Assembly: GCA_028873535.1 (NCBI GenBank)
Contig: JAGWIJ010000006.1
Location: forward strand, 1 to 57,034
Direction of reading: 5' to 3'
Length of the DNA stretch: 57,034 bases
Source: Pseudomonadota bacterium
GTDB taxonomy: Bacteria > Pseudomonadota > Gammaproteobacteria > Burkholderiales > Ferrovaceae
A model generated the notes under the pieces. It did not search any database. It was not told the origin of the DNA and worked only from the letters and a program-made list of their open reading frames with translations. Each line of letters begins with the position of its first letter. Within the stretch, counting starts at the first letter, position 1. Positions 1 through 10,549 of this stretch are shown here, one piece after another. A program made the translations under genes and the position numbers.

Positions 1-113
1 TGGCCGGCGCCGGCGCCGGCGCCGGCACCGGCGCCAGCGACGCGGCGTCGGCGTCGGCCGTGGCGGCGCCGCTCAAGCTTGCGCGCGTGCTGACGCCAGG
101 GGGCCGCCGTTGA
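1..113 (+). CDS. ftsL: C-terminal end of FtsL (partial)
   Basis: This is the 3' end of a reading frame that enters from outside the window and stops with TGA at 111-113. The visible tail is low complexity: alternating Ala-Gly, then Ala/Ser-rich, ending in a basic stretch (TPGGRR). The first 34 bases are built from a GGCGCC-like hexamer. No diagnostic domain is visible. The name rests on position, because ftsL directly precedes ftsI in proteobacterial dcw clusters and the stop overlaps the ftsI start. FtsL is a small bitopic divisome protein that works with FtsB and FtsQ. It could be another small gene, but that is less likely. Confidence 0.6.
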   Translation, partial: AGAGAGAGTGASDAASASAVAAPLKLARVLTPGGRR

Positions 114-1840
114 AGTACCAGGCCAATTCCGCCCTGCGCCTGCGCCTGGAAGGCTGGCGCGCGCGCCTGCTGCTGATGCTGCTGCTGGGCGGCTTCCTGA
201 CCCTGGTCGGCCGTGCGGTGTTCCTGCAGGGCATGCACTACGACTTCCTGCAGCACAAGGGCGATGAACGCTATTCGCGCGTGATCGAGTCGACTGCCTA
301 TCGCGGCGTCGTGCGCGACCGCAACGGCGACCCGCTGGCGATCAGTCTGCCCGCCGAGTCGATCTGGGCCAGCCGCGACGATGCCGACCTCAGCGGCGGC
401 CAGATCGACGCGCTGGCGCGCCTGCTGCGCATGGAGCGCAGCGAGATCGCGCGCCGTCTCAACGACGGGCGCGGCAATTTCGTCTACCTCAAGCGCCAGG
501 TCGATCCGCAGGTGGCCCAGGCGGTCGGCAAGCTGCATATCGCCGGCCTGTTCGCCGAAAAGGGCTTCCGGCGCTCCTACCCCAAGGGCGAGATGATGGC
601 TCACCTGCTGGGTTTCACGGATGCCGAGGACCGCGGACAGGAGGGCATCGAACTGTCGTACCAGTCGACCCTTGCCGGTGTCGCCGGCGCGCGTCGCGTG
701 ATCAAGGATCGGGCCGGCGCGGTGATCGAGGACGTCGAGAACATCCGCGAGCCGCGTCCGGGCCGTGACGTGGTGCTCTCGGTCGACAGCCGCATCCAGC
801 ACCTGGCCTGGCGCGAACTGCGCGCCGCCATCGCGCGCCACAAGGCCAAGGCCGGCGCCGTGATGGTGATCGATCCGCGCACCGGCGAAGTGCTCGCGCT
901 GGCCAACTACCCCGACTACGATCCCAACCAGCGCGAACATCTGTCCGGTGCGCAGTTGCGCAACCGCTGCGTCACCGACACTTACGAACCGGGTTCCACG
1001 CTCAAGCCCTTCACCATCGCGGCGGCGCTGGAGGCCCACAAGATCACGCCGGGAACCATCATCCAGACCGGTGCGGGCGTGATGAGTGTCGGCACGGCGG
1101 TGATCCACGACACCCACCCGGCCGGTGCGATCACCGTCGCGCAGGTGATCCAGAAATCCAGCAACGTGGGTGCCGCGCGCATCGCGCTCAGCCTTCCCGC
1201 CGAAACCATGTGGAACACCTTCACCGACGTCGGCTTCGGGCAGGTGCCCAAGATCGGCTTTCCCGGCGAGGCTGGCGGTCGCGTGCGGCCGTATCACGGC
1301 TGGCGCCCGATCGAGCAGGCCACCATGGCCTACGGTCACGGCATCTCGGTCAGCCTGGCGCAGCTCGCGCGCGCCTACACCGTGTTCATCGGCGACGGCA
1401 GCCTGAAGCCGCTCAGCCTGCTGCGTGTCGACAACCCGGTGCCCGGCCGGCCGGTGCTCTCGGCGCAGACCGCATCCGAGGTGCGCGACATGCTCGAGCT
1501 GGTGGTCAAGCCCGAGGGCACGGCACCGCTGGCGCAGGTACGCGGCTTCCGCGTCGCCGGCAAGACCGGCACCGCGCACAAGCAGGATCACGGCCGCTAT
1601 ACCAATCGCTATATCTCGTCCTTCGTCGGCTTCGCGCCCGCCAGCAATCCGCGTCTGCTGATCGCAGTCATGATCGACGAGCCCAGCGTCGGCGGCTACT
1701 ACGGCGGCGTGGTGGCGGCGCCGGTGTTCAGCACCCTGATGGGCGAGTCCCTGCAGCTGCTCGGCATTGCACCGGACGATCCTGCCAGCGAGAGCTTCAC
1801 CTTGCCGCTGGTGCCGGCCTCCGCGGCGGAGGAGACCTGA
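110..1840 (+). CDS. ftsI: Peptidoglycan D,D-transpeptidase FtsI (PBP3)
   Basis: This is the septal class B penicillin-binding protein, which cross-links peptidoglycan at the division site with FtsW. The 576-residue length is normal. It has a short basic N-terminus, one membrane anchor at about residues 19-40, a dimerisation/pedestal region, and a transpeptidase domain with all three active-site motifs: STLK with Ser296, SSN at 350-352, and KTGTA starting at Lys485. The start is TTG at 110, sharing bases with the ftsL stop; no better ATG or GTG lies nearby. The stop overlaps the murE ATG. A TTG start in a coupled junction is consistent with low, regulated synthesis, but that is inference. Confidence 0.97.
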   Translation: MKYQANSALRLRLEGWRARLLLMLLLGGFLTLVGRAVFLQGMHYDFLQHKGDERYSRVIESTAYRGVVRDRNGDPLAISLPAESIWASRDDADLSGGQIDALARLLRMERSEIARRLNDGRGNFVYLKRQVDPQVAQAVGKLHIAGLFAEKGFRRSYPKGEMMAHLLGFTDAEDRGQEGIELSYQSTLAGVAGARRVIKDRAGAVIEDVENIREPRPGRDVVLSVDSRIQHLAWRELRAAIARHKAKAGAVMVIDPRTGEVLALANYPDYDPNQREHLSGAQLRNRCVTDTYEPGSTLKPFTIAAALEAHKITPGTIIQTGAGVMSVGTAVIHDTHPAGAITVAQVIQKSSNVGAARIALSLPAETMWNTFTDVGFGQVPKIGFPGEAGGRVRPYHGWRPIEQATMAYGHGISVSLAQLARAYTVFIGDGSLKPLSLLRVDNPVPGRPVLSAQTASEVRDMLELVVKPEGTAPLAQVRGFRVAGKTGTAHKQDHGRYTNRYISSFVGFAPASNPRLLIAVMIDEPSVGGYYGGVVAAPVFSTLMGESLQLLGIAPDDPASESFTLPLVPASAAEET

Positions 1841-3336
1841 TGCTGCCGCGCGCACCGATGCAGCCCGGTCCTGCGCTCCCGTCCGGATTGCCGGCGCTGC
1901 TGACGGCCATGCAGGGCCTGACCGCCGACAGCCGGCGCGTGCGCCCCGGCATGGGCTTCGCGGCCTACCCGGGCGACAGCGCCGACGGCCGCGACTACAT
2001 CGCCGACGCGCTGGCGCGCGGCGCCAGCGCGCTGCTGTGGGAGCCACAGGGCTTTGCCGGCAGCGCCGCCTGGCCGGTGCCGCATCTGGCCGTGCCCGGC
2101 CTGGGCGGCTGCATCAGCCGCATCGCGGATGCCGTCTATGGCGCGCCTTCGGCAGCCTTGCAGGTGATCGGCGTGACCGGCACCAACGGCAAGACCACCA
2201 GCACCAGCCTGATCGCCCAGCTCTTCGGTGCGGCCGGCCGGCGCTGTGGCATCGTCGGCACCCTGGGCGCCGGTTTCCCGGAAGCCCTGGTGCCGACCGG
2301 CTTCACGACGCCGGGTCCGGTTGAATTGCAGGCACAGCTCGCCGCGCTGCGCGATCAGGGAGCGGTGGCCGTGGCCATGGAAGTCTCCTCCCACGGGCTG
2401 GCGCTGGGGCGCGTCGATGGCGTGCGCTTCGAACTGGCGGTGTTCACCAACCTGACCCGCGATCACCTCGATTTCCACGCCAGCATGGAGGACTACGCCG
2501 CCGCCAAAACGGCGCTGTTCCATGCCGCCGGCCTGCGCCTGGCGCTGATCAACGTCGACGATCCCTTCGGCGCGCGCCTGCACGCGGAGCTGCGTGAAGC
2601 GGGAGTCGCGGTGCAGGCCTGCACCCAGCACGATCACGTGCTGCCGGCCGCCGACACCATCCGGGCGCGAGCGGCGCGCTTCCGTCCCGATGGCACTGCC
2701 TTCGAGCTGGTGACGCCGGCGGGCAGCGTCGCCATCGACTCGCCGCTGGTCGGGCGCTTCAACCTGGCCAACCTGCTGGGGGTGCTGGCGGTGGCGCTGG
2801 CTTCGGGAATTGCGCTGACGCAGCTGCCCGCCCTGGTGGCAGGGCTGACGCCGCCGCCGGGCCGTCTGGAGCGTCTCGGACTGCCGGGCGGTGTGCAGGT
2901 GGTGATCGACTACGCGCATACCCCGGATGCGCTCGAACAGGTGCTGCATTCGCTGCGTGCCAGCCTGGCGGGTGGACGCCTGATCTGCCTGTTCGGCTGT
3001 GGTGGCGACCGAGACCCCGGCAAGCGCCCGCTGATGGGTGCGGTCGCCGGGCGTCTGGCGGATCTGGTGGTCCTGACCAGTGATAATCCGCGCAGCGAAC
3101 CGCCCGGACGGATCCTGGACGAGGTCGTCGCCGGCATGCAGGCGGCGCCCGCCGCGTGCATGGTCGACCGCGCCGCCGCGATTGCGCATGCCATCGCGCT
3201 GGCGCGCCCGGGCGATGTGGTGCTGGTGGCCGGCAAGGGCCACGAGACCACCCAGGAAATCGCCGGCGTGCGCCATCCCTTCTCGGACCACGACGAGGTT
3301 CGGCGCGTGCTCGGCCTGACCAAGGAAACCCCATGA
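1840..3336 (+). CDS. murE: UDP-MurNAc-tripeptide synthetase MurE
   Basis: This cytoplasmic Mur ligase adds the third residue to UDP-MurNAc-L-Ala-D-Glu. At 498 residues it has the family length. The ATP-binding loop GTNGKT is at 114-119. The DNPR motif at 415-418 is the signature of enzymes that add meso-diaminopimelate rather than lysine, as expected in a Gram-negative. The ATG at 1840 overlaps the ftsI TGA (ATGA), and the murF ATG overlaps this gene's stop the same way, so the three are probably translationally coupled. The same frame stays open upstream inside ftsI, but ATG 1840 gives the expected N-terminus. Confidence 0.97.
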   Translation: MLPRAPMQPGPALPSGLPALLTAMQGLTADSRRVRPGMGFAAYPGDSADGRDYIADALARGASALLWEPQGFAGSAAWPVPHLAVPGLGGCISRIADAVYGAPSAALQVIGVTGTNGKTTSTSLIAQLFGAAGRRCGIVGTLGAGFPEALVPTGFTTPGPVELQAQLAALRDQGAVAVAMEVSSHGLALGRVDGVRFELAVFTNLTRDHLDFHASMEDYAAAKTALFHAAGLRLALINVDDPFGARLHAELREAGVAVQACTQHDHVLPAADTIRARAARFRPDGTAFELVTPAGSVAIDSPLVGRFNLANLLGVLAVALASGIALTQLPALVAGLTPPPGRLERLGLPGGVQVVIDYAHTPDALEQVLHSLRASLAGGRLICLFGCGGDRDPGKRPLMGAVAGRLADLVVLTSDNPRSEPPGRILDEVVAGMQAAPAACMVDRAAAIAHAIALARPGDVVLVAGKGHETTQEIAGVRHPFSDHDEVRRVLGLTKETP

Positions 3337-4745
3337 GCGATCCCGTGCAGGACCTGTCAAGCGAACCTGACTGGGGCATCAGCCTGGGCGAAGCGGCCGC
3401 CGCGCTCGCGCTGGCCTGTACGCGGCCGGCGCAGATGCTGCACGGCGTGAGCACCGATTCGCGCAGCGTGCGTCGCGGTGACCTGTTCGTTGCGCTGGCG
3501 GGCGAGCACGCCGACGGCCACGACCATGTGGCCCAGGCACTGGCGGCCGGAGCGAGCGCTGCGCTGGTCGAGCGGGTGCCGCCTGGTGTCGCGGCCGAAG
3601 CCGTGCTGCAGGTGCCGTCGACCGTCGCGGCGCTGGGACGCCTGGCGGCGTGGTGGCGCGAGCGCATCGACCCGGAGGTGATCGCAATCACCGGCAGCAA
3701 CGGCAAGACCACCGTCAAGGAAATGGTGGCCTGGGTGCTGGCCGCCGATGCACGCGCCCGTGGTGTCGATCCGCAGGTCGAACTGCTCGCCACGCGCGGC
3801 AATTTCAACAACCACCTGGGCCTGCCGCTGACCCTGCTGCGCCTGCGCGCGGGACACCGGCGCGCGGTGGTCGAACTCGGCATGAACCACGCGGGCGAAC
3901 TGCACGCGCTGTCGGCGCTGGCGCGTCCGCGCGTGGCGCTGGTGAACAACGTGCAGCGCGCCCATGTCGGCCTGCTGGGCTCGCTGGAGGCGGTGGCGCG
4001 CGCCAAAGCCGAGATCTTCGACGGCCTCGGCGCCAATGGCGTGGCGGTGATCAATGCCGATGACCCCCACGCTGCCCTGCTGGCTGCGGCGGCGGGCCGG
4101 CATCGCGTGGTGCGCTTTTCCAGCCAGGCCATCGCCGACGTGGGCCCGCTGCTTGAGGACAGCCCGCGCACCGGTGCGCAGGTGCTGCGTCTGCGCGTCG
4201 GTCCGCGCGAACTCGCCTGCCGGCTGCCGCTGCTCGGTGCGCACAACGCCGCCAACCTGCTGGCGACCATTGCCACCGTGCTGCCGCTCGGTATCGACCC
4301 CGACCTCGCGTGCGCCGCGCTGGAGGATTTCGGCGGCGTGCCCGGCCGTCTGCGGGTGCACACCCTGGCAGGCGGCGCCGTTCTCATCGACGACAGCTAC
4401 AATGCCAACCCCGATTCGGTGCTGGCGGCGATCGCCGTGCTGGCCGCGCGGCCAGGCCGCCGCGTGCTGGTGCTGGGCGACCTCGGTGAACTCGGTGACG
4501 GCGCGCCGGCCATGCTGGCCGAACTCGGCGCTGCGGCGCGCGCCGCCGGCATCGAAAGCCTGATCGGGCTGGGCCGCCTGGTGGCCGCCGCTGCCGACGG
4601 ATTCGGCGCCGGCGCGCGTGTCAGCGAGGATCCGGCCACCGTGTCCGGCTGGGTACGGCCGCTTCTCCAGACGGGCACCACGGTGCTGGTCAAGGGATCG
4701 CGCTTCATGCGCATGGAACGCATCGTGCAAGACCTGAGCTCATGA
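3333..4745 (+). CDS. murF: UDP-MurNAc-tripeptide:D-Ala-D-Ala ligase MurF
   Basis: MurF adds the D-alanyl-D-alanine dipeptide to complete the pentapeptide precursor. It has 470 residues, with the Mur-ligase ATP loop GSNGKT at 121-126 and an N-terminal MurF-type domain with DSR motif ([11 protein letters not shown]). The ATG overlaps the murE TGA. Its D-Ala-D-Ala substrate needs a Ddl enzyme, which is not encoded in this dcw cluster, so ddl must lie elsewhere in the genome. Confidence 0.97.
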   Translation: MSDPVQDLSSEPDWGISLGEAAAALALACTRPAQMLHGVSTDSRSVRRGDLFVALAGEHADGHDHVAQALAAGASAALVERVPPGVAAEAVLQVPSTVAALGRLAAWWRERIDPEVIAITGSNGKTTVKEMVAWVLAADARARGVDPQVELLATRGNFNNHLGLPLTLLRLRAGHRRAVVELGMNHAGELHALSALARPRVALVNNVQRAHVGLLGSLEAVARAKAEIFDGLGANGVAVINADDPHAALLAAAAGRHRVVRFSSQAIADVGPLLEDSPRTGAQVLRLRVGPRELACRLPLLGAHNAANLLATIATVLPLGIDPDLACAALEDFGGVPGRLRVHTLAGGAVLIDDSYNANPDSVLAAIAVLAARPGRRVLVLGDLGELGDGAPAMLAELGAAARAAGIESLIGLGRLVAAAADGFGAGARVSEDPATVSGWVRPLLQTGTTVLVKGSRFMRMERIVQDLSS

Positions 4746-4776
4746 AACCCTTTCAATCGATGGCGGGAGTCCCGGC

Positions 4777-5862
4777 ATGCTGCTGATCCTGGCCCACATG
4801 CTGGCGCCTTCCGTGCGCACCTTCCGGGTGCTGGACTACATCACGCTGCGCGCCGTGCTGGCCACGCTGACGTCGCTGCTGGTGTCCTTCCTGGTCGGGC
4901 CGGCGATGATCCGCAAGCTGACCGCCTACAAGATCGGCCAGGCCGTGCGCGACGACGGCCCGCAGACCCATCTGGTCAAGGCCGGCACGCCGACCATGGG
5001 CGGCGCGCTGATCCTGGTCGCGATCGCCTTCACCGTGCTGCTGTGGGGCGACCTCAGCAACCGCTATGTGTGGGCCGTGCTGCTGGGCACGCTGGGATTC
5101 GGCGTGATCGGCTGGATCGACGACTACCGCAAGGTCGTCCACCGCAATCCCAAGGGCCTGTCGGCACGCGCCAAGTACCTTGGCCAGTCCGCACTCGCGC
5201 TGGCATTCGCGCTCTACGTCACCTACACCGCCAGCCTGCCCGCCCAGACCGAGCTGATCCTGCCCTTCCTGAAAGCCATCGCGATCCCGCTCGGCGCACC
5301 CGGCTTCGTGATCCTGACCTACTTCGTGGTGGTCGGCTCCAGCAATGCGGTCAACCTGACCGACGGCCTCGACGGCCTGGCGATCATGCCGACGGTCCTG
5401 GTGTCCGCAGCCCTGTCGGTGTTCGCCTATGTTGCCGGCAACCGCGTGTTCGCCGCATACCTCGGTCTGCCGCACATTCCCGGAGCCGGCGAGCTGGTGG
5501 TGTTCTGCGCCGCCATGTCCGGTGCCGGACTGGGCTTCCTGTGGTTCAACGCCTATCCGGCCGAGGTCTTCATGGGCGATGTGGGCGCGCTCGCACTGGG
5601 CGCCGCGCTGGGCATGGTGGCGGTGATCGTGCGGCAGGAGATCGTCCTGTTCATCATGGGCGGCGTGTTCGTCATGGAAACGCTGTCGGTGATCCTGCAG
5701 GTGGCCTCGTTCAAGCTTACCGGCAAGCGCGTGTTCCGCATGGCGCCGATCCACCACCACTATGAGCTCAAGGGTTGGAAGGAAACCCAGGTGGTGGTGC
5801 GGTTCTGGATCATCACCATGATGCTCATCCTGGCCGGGCTGTCGACCCTCAAGCTGAGATGA
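4777..5862 (+). CDS. mraY: Phospho-MurNAc-pentapeptide transferase MraY
   Basis: MraY is a polytopic inner-membrane enzyme that transfers phospho-MurNAc-pentapeptide to undecaprenyl phosphate, making lipid I. The 361-residue product has about ten hydrophobic segments and the family's catalytic residues: the Asp115-Asp116 pair, Asp196 and Asp199 in NLTDGLDG, and the histidine triad at 326-328. A GGGAG ribosome-binding site at 4765-4769 sits 7 nt before the ATG. The 31-nt gap after murF is the only sizeable gap between ftsI and ftsA. Confidence 0.97.
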   Translation: MLLILAHMLAPSVRTFRVLDYITLRAVLATLTSLLVSFLVGPAMIRKLTAYKIGQAVRDDGPQTHLVKAGTPTMGGALILVAIAFTVLLWGDLSNRYVWAVLLGTLGFGVIGWIDDYRKVVHRNPKGLSARAKYLGQSALALAFALYVTYTASLPAQTELILPFLKAIAIPLGAPGFVILTYFVVVGSSNAVNLTDGLDGLAIMPTVLVSAALSVFAYVAGNRVFAAYLGLPHIPGAGELVVFCAAMSGAGLGFLWFNAYPAEVFMGDVGALALGAALGMVAVIVRQEIVLFIMGGVFVMETLSVILQVASFKLTGKRVFRMAPIHHHYELKGWKETQVVVRFWIITMMLILAGLSTLKLR

Positions 5863-7019
5863 GCGCGCTTCCCGCCAGCTGGCGCGACCAGCGTGAACCC
5901 ATCGACACCGGCCTGCTGTGGTCGGCGCTGGCCCTGCTCGGCCTGGGCCTGGTCATGGTGTACTCGGCGTCCATCGTGGCAGCGGAGGCCGATCGGCATA
6001 CCGGCTACCACAGCTACTACTACCTGATGCGCCAGGCCGCCTCCCTGGCGATGGCACTGCTGCTGGGCTACCTGGCCTTCCGCATCCCCGAGCACACCTG
6101 GCAGAACCTGGCCTTGCCCTTTTTCGTGATCAGCCTGCTCGGCCTGGTGCTGGTGCTGGTGCCCGGCGTCGGCCGCGAGGTCAATGGCAGCCGGCGCTGG
6201 CTGTCGCTGGTGGTGCTCACGGTGCAGCCCTCCGAATTCATGAAGCTGGCAGCCACGCTCTACGCGGCCGATTACACCGTGCGCAAGGCCGCCCTGATGC
6301 ACAGCCTGCGCAAGGGCTTCATGCCGATGGCGATGGCCATGCTGCTGGTCGGCAGCCTGCTGCTGCGTGAACCCGATTTCGGCGCGTTTGCGGTGATCAC
6401 CGTGATCACCATGGCCATCCTGTTCATGGGCGGTCTCAACTGGCGCCTGTTCGTGGTGCTGGTGCTGATCCTGCTGGTCGGCTTCGCCGCGCTGGTGGTG
6501 ATGTCGCCCTACCGCCTGCAGCGCGTGATCTGGTTCCTGGATCCCTGGAAGGATCCCTTCGGCAAGGGTTACCAGTTGACCCACGCGCTGATCGCCTTCG
6601 GCCGCGGCCAGCTGTTCGGCGTCGGGCTGGGCGCCAGCGTCGAGAAGCAGCTCTACCTGCCCGAGGCGCACACCGACTTCCTGCTGGCGGTGATCGCCGA
6701 GGAGCTCGGCCTGGTGGGCGTGTGCGTGACGGTCGCGCTGTTCGCCTGGCTGGTGTGGCGGATTTTCCGCATCGGCCAGCGTGCCGCGGCGATGGAGCGC
6801 TATTTCGCTGCGCTGACGGCACAGGGTGTCGGCGTGTGGCTGGCCGTGCAGGCCTGCGTGAACATGGGTGTCAACATGGGCCTGCTGCCCACCAAAGGCC
6901 TGACGCTGCCGCTGCTCAGCTACGGCGGCAGCGGCATCCTCACCAACTGCGTGGCACTGGCCATCGTGGCGCGCATCGACTACGAGTCGCGCCATCTCAG
7001 CGGAGGGCGCCGCACATGA
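5859..7019 (+). CDS. ftsW: Lipid II polymerase FtsW (SEDS family)
   Basis: FtsW is the septal SEDS peptidoglycan glycosyltransferase and the partner of FtsI. The product has 386 residues and about ten membrane segments. It carries the SEDS signature region (GVGLGAS, then PEAHTDF and IAEELGL) and a C-terminal PLLSYGGSG motif. The ATG at 5859 overlaps the mraY stop (ATGA), and the murG ATG overlaps this gene's TGA. The same frame is open further upstream within mraY; the start at 5859 is chosen for family length and coupling. Confidence 0.96.
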   Translation: MSALPASWRDQREPIDTGLLWSALALLGLGLVMVYSASIVAAEADRHTGYHSYYYLMRQAASLAMALLLGYLAFRIPEHTWQNLALPFFVISLLGLVLVLVPGVGREVNGSRRWLSLVVLTVQPSEFMKLAATLYAADYTVRKAALMHSLRKGFMPMAMAMLLVGSLLLREPDFGAFAVITVITMAILFMGGLNWRLFVVLVLILLVGFAALVVMSPYRLQRVIWFLDPWKDPFGKGYQLTHALIAFGRGQLFGVGLGASVEKQLYLPEAHTDFLLAVIAEELGLVGVCVTVALFAWLVWRIFRIGQRAAAMERYFAALTAQGVGVWLAVQACVNMGVNMGLLPTKGLTLPLLSYGGSGILTNCVALAIVARIDYESRHLSGGRRT

Positions 7020-8152
7020 ATCCGCGCACCGCGCTGATGATGGCTGGCGGCACCGGCGGCCACATTTTTCCGGCCCTGGCCGTGGCCGGCCAGTTGCGCA
7101 GCCGCGGCTGGCAGGTGGTTTGGCTGGGCACGCGCAACGGGCTCGAAGGCCGTCTGGTGCCGCCGCACGGTTTCGAGATCGAGTGGCTGAGCGTGGCCGG
7201 ACTGCGCGGCAAGGGCTGGCTCGGGCTGGTCGCCGGCATCCCGCGCGCCGTGCTGGCGCTATACCAGGCCCTGCGCACCATGCTGTGCCGCCGTCCCGAC
7301 GTGGTGGTGGGCTTTGGCGGCTTCGTTTCCTTCCCGGGCGGCCTCGCTGCCGCGCTCACGCGCCGTCCGCTGCTGGTGCACGAGCAGAACTCGGTGGCCG
7401 GACTCAGCAACCGGATCCTGGCGCTGCTCGCGCGCGACGTGGTGGCGGGCTTCCCCGACCCATTCCGCCAGCGCGGCGGCAATCCGCTGGCGCGCATCCT
7501 GCCGCGGCCGGCCAGGTGCCACTGGAGCGGCAATCCGGTGCGCAGCGAGCTGAGCGCCGTGGCTGCGCCCGGCGAGCGCTTTGCCGGCCGCAGCGGCCCT
7601 CTGCGCCTGCTGGTGGTTGGCGGCAGCCAGGGCGCGCGTGCGCTCAACAGCGTGGTGCCCGCGGCGCTGGCGCTGCTGCCTGCCGCGGCGCGTCCGCTGG
7701 TGCTGCATCAGGCCGGTCCCAGGTTGCTCGACGAAATGCACGATGCCTACAGCAGCCTGGGCCTTCAGGCCGAGGTGCGGCCCTTCATCGACGACATGGC
7801 GCAGGCGCTGGCGCAGGCCGACCTGGTGATCTGCCGTGCCGGTGCCCTGACCGTGGCCGAACTGTGCGCCGTCGGCGTGGCCGCGCTGCTGGTCCCGTTC
7901 CCTTTCGCGGTCGACGACCACCAGACCGGCAACGGGCGCTTCCTGGTCGAGGCCGGTGCTGCTGAACTGCTGCCCCAGTCCAGTCTCGACGCGCCGCTGC
8001 TGGCCGCGCGCATCGCCGCCCTCGACCGCCCCCGCCTGCTGGCGATGGCCACGGCTGCGCGTGCCTTGGCGCGCCCGCATGCGGCAGCGGAAGTGGCCGA
8101 CCGTGTCGAGGCCTGTGCCGACCGACGCAACCCCGTGGGAGAGATGCGCTGA
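7016..8152 (+). CDS. murG: Lipid II synthase MurG
   Basis: MurG is the membrane-associated GT28 enzyme that adds GlcNAc to lipid I to form lipid II. It has 378 residues. The N-terminal glycine-rich loop GGTGGH is at 11-16 and the C-terminal half has the donor-binding GGSQGA stretch. It is about 20 residues longer than the E. coli protein, apparently through a proline/arginine-rich insert near residue 160. It overlaps ftsW by 4 nt, and its last base is the first base of the murC ATG (TGATG). Confidence 0.96.
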   Translation: MNPRTALMMAGGTGGHIFPALAVAGQLRSRGWQVVWLGTRNGLEGRLVPPHGFEIEWLSVAGLRGKGWLGLVAGIPRAVLALYQALRTMLCRRPDVVVGFGGFVSFPGGLAAALTRRPLLVHEQNSVAGLSNRILALLARDVVAGFPDPFRQRGGNPLARILPRPARCHWSGNPVRSELSAVAAPGERFAGRSGPLRLLVVGGSQGARALNSVVPAALALLPAAARPLVLHQAGPRLLDEMHDAYSSLGLQAEVRPFIDDMAQALAQADLVICRAGALTVAELCAVGVAALLVPFPFAVDDHQTGNGRFLVEAGAAELLPQSSLDAPLLAARIAALDRPRLLAMATAARALARPHAAAEVADRVEACADRRNPVGEMR

Positions 8153-9579
8153 TGCGTCACAAGGTCAATCACATCCATTTCGTGGGCATCGGTGGCGCTG
8201 GCATGAGCGGCATTGCCGAGGTCCTGCTCAACCTGGGCTTCGAGGTCAGCGGGTCGGACCTCGGCGACAGCGCCGCCACCCAGCGCCTTGCGGGTCTTGG
8301 CGCCGTGGTGCACCAGGGACACGCCGCCGGCCATATCGGTCAGGCCGATGTGGTGGTGGTGTCGACCGCGGTCGCCGCCGACAATCCCGAGGTGACGGCA
8401 GCACGCCAGGCGCGCATCCCGGTGGTGCCGCGCGCGATGATGCTGGCCGAACTGATGCGCCTGAAGCAGGGCATCGCTGTCGCCGGCACCCACGGCAAGA
8501 CCACCACCACCAGCCTGACCGCCAGCATCCTGGCGGAGGCCGGCCTCGATCCGACCTTCGTCATCGGCGGCAAGCTCAACAGTGCCGGCACGCATGCCGC
8601 GCTCGGCCAGGGCGAGTTCATCGTCGCCGAGGCCGATGAATCCGACGCCTCCTTCCTTTACCTGCAGCCGGTGATGGCGGTGGTGACCAACATCGACGCC
8701 GACCACATGGAGACCTACGGCCAGGACTTCGAGCGTCTCAAGTCGGCCTTTGTCGACTTCATCGAACACCTGCCTTTCTACGGTACCGCCGTGCTGTGTC
8801 TGGATGACCCGCATGTGCGCGCGATCCTGCCGCGCGTCACCAAGCCGGTGGTCAGCTATGGACTCGATCCCGAAGCCGAGGTGCGCGCCGTGGACGTGCG
8901 CGCGGATGCCGGGCGCATGCGTTTCGGCGTCGAGATCCGGCCGGCCCGCCGGCGCCCGGATATCCGCCACCTGCAGGTCGAACTCAACCTGCCCGGCTTG
9001 CACAACGTGCTCAACGCGCTGGCCGCGATCACGGTGGCGGTCGAAGTGGGCGCCCCCTATCCGGCCATCGTAAAGGCGCTGGCGCAGTTCCGCGGCGTCG
9101 GCCGGCGCTTCCAGCGCTACGGCGAGATCGACCTGCCGCAGGGTGGTCGCATCACGCTGGTCGACGACTACGGCCACCATCCGGTCGAGATGGCGGCCAC
9201 CCTGGCAGCCGCGCGCGGCGCCTTCCCGGGCCGCCGCCTGGTGCTGGCCTTCCAGCCGCATCGCTACACGCGCACGCGCGACCTGTTCGAGGACTTCGTC
9301 CGCGTGCTGTCGAGTGTCGACGCCCTGTTCCTGGCCGATGTCTATGCCGCCGGCGAGGCGCCCATCGTGGCCGCCGATGGCCGCGCGCTGGCGCGCGCGA
9401 TCCGCCTGCTGGGCAAGGTCGAGCCGCTGTTCGTCAGCGGACCCGCCGAGCTGCCGGCAGCGCTGCTGGCCGGCGTCCACGACGGCGACGTGGTGATCAC
9501 CATGGGAGCCGGCAGCGTGGGACAGGTGGCGCCGCGACTGGTCGAACTGGCACGTTTGCCGGGGGCTGCCGGTGCATAG
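8152..9579 (+). CDS. murC: UDP-MurNAc:L-alanine ligase MurC
   Basis: MurC adds the first residue, L-alanine, to UDP-MurNAc. At 475 residues it is a normal family member, with the N-terminal Rossmann motif GIGGAGMSG, the ATP loop GTHGKT at 112-117, and the DDYGHHP stretch typical of MurC. It sits between murG and murB with direct overlaps on both sides. Confidence 0.97.
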   Translation: MRHKVNHIHFVGIGGAGMSGIAEVLLNLGFEVSGSDLGDSAATQRLAGLGAVVHQGHAAGHIGQADVVVVSTAVAADNPEVTAARQARIPVVPRAMMLAELMRLKQGIAVAGTHGKTTTTSLTASILAEAGLDPTFVIGGKLNSAGTHAALGQGEFIVAEADESDASFLYLQPVMAVVTNIDADHMETYGQDFERLKSAFVDFIEHLPFYGTAVLCLDDPHVRAILPRVTKPVVSYGLDPEAEVRAVDVRADAGRMRFGVEIRPARRRPDIRHLQVELNLPGLHNVLNALAAITVAVEVGAPYPAIVKALAQFRGVGRRFQRYGEIDLPQGGRITLVDDYGHHPVEMAATLAAARGAFPGRRLVLAFQPHRYTRTRDLFEDFVRVLSSVDALFLADVYAAGEAPIVAADGRALARAIRLLGKVEPLFVSGPAELPAALLAGVHDGDVVITMGAGSVGQVAPRLVELARLPGAAGA

Positions 9580-10549
9580 CGTGTGCATGGCCGCCGAGGC
9601 GGCAGCACCCGGCGCCGCAGCCGGCAAGGCGCGGCTGCGCGGCGTGCTGCGCGAACACGAGCCCATGCAGCGCCATTGCAGCTGGCGCGCCGGCGGCACT
9701 GCGCGCCGCTTCTTCGTGCCGGCCGACCAGGCCGACCTGCAGTTGTTCCTGCAGACCTGCGCGCCCGACGAGCCGCTCTACGTGGTGGGACTGGGCAGCA
9801 ACCTGCTGGTGCGCGACGGCGGACTCGACGCCACTGTGGTGCTCACCCATGGCGCGCTGTCCGGGCTGCGCGTCGAGGAACGCGACGGCGAGACGCTGGT
9901 GGATGCCGACGCCGGCGTCGCCGCCCCCAAGGTGGCGCGCTTCGCTGCCCGCCACGGCCTGGAAGGGGCCGAATTCCTGGCCGGCATTCCGGGCACGATC
10001 GGCGGCGCGCTGGCGATGAACGCCGGCTGCTATGGTTCGGATACCTGGACACACGTGGTCGAGGTCACCACCATCGATCATGCCGGCCAGTTGCGCGTGC
10101 GCGCGCCCGGCGACTTCCGCGTCGGCTACCGGCAGGTGGCGATCGGCCGGTCGCCCGGCACTGCGGCACTGGCGCCGCTGGGCGAATGGTTCCTGTCGGC
10201 ACGCCTGCGCTTCGTGCACGGCGACGGCAGGCGCTCGGCGGCACGGATCCGCGAGCTGCTGACCCGGCGCATCGCCAGCCAGCCCCTGCAGCAGCCCAAT
10301 GCCGGATCGGTATTCCGCAATCCGCAGGGTGACCATGCGGCCCGCCTGATCGAATCCTGCGGCCTGAAAGGCTTCCGCATCGGCGGTGCCGAGGTGTCGC
10401 GGCGCCACGCCAATTTCATCGTCAATGTGGGCGCCGCCACGGCTGCCGACATCGAGACCCTGATCGCACGGGTGCAGCAGGCGGTCGCGGCGCAGACCTC
10501 GGTGCACCTCGAACCCGAGGTGCGCATCGTGGGCAGGGACGCCGCATGA
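9572..10549 (+). CDS. murB: UDP-N-acetylenolpyruvoylglucosamine reductase MurB (type II)
   Basis: MurB is the FAD enzyme that reduces UDP-GlcNAc-enolpyruvate to UDP-MurNAc. It has 325 residues. The FAD-binding region includes GLGSNLLV and [15 protein letters not shown]. The C-terminal half has GSVFRNP and a final EPEVRIVG. It lacks the extra domain of the E. coli enzyme, which places it with type II MurBs. GTG 9572 is preferred because a GGGGG stretch lies about 8 nt upstream; this gives an 8-nt overlap with murC. ATG 9587 is the alternative but has no visible ribosome-binding site. murB runs directly into ftsQ with a 4-nt overlap, with no ddl between them. Confidence 0.94.
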   Translation: MHSVCMAAEAAAPGAAAGKARLRGVLREHEPMQRHCSWRAGGTARRFFVPADQADLQLFLQTCAPDEPLYVVGLGSNLLVRDGGLDATVVLTHGALSGLRVEERDGETLVDADAGVAAPKVARFAARHGLEGAEFLAGIPGTIGGALAMNAGCYGSDTWTHVVEVTTIDHAGQLRVRAPGDFRVGYRQVAIGRSPGTAALAPLGEWFLSARLRFVHGDGRRSAARIRELLTRRIASQPLQQPNAGSVFRNPQGDHAARLIESCGLKGFRIGGAEVSRRHANFIVNVGAATAADIETLIARVQQAVAAQTSVHLEPEVRIVGRDAA

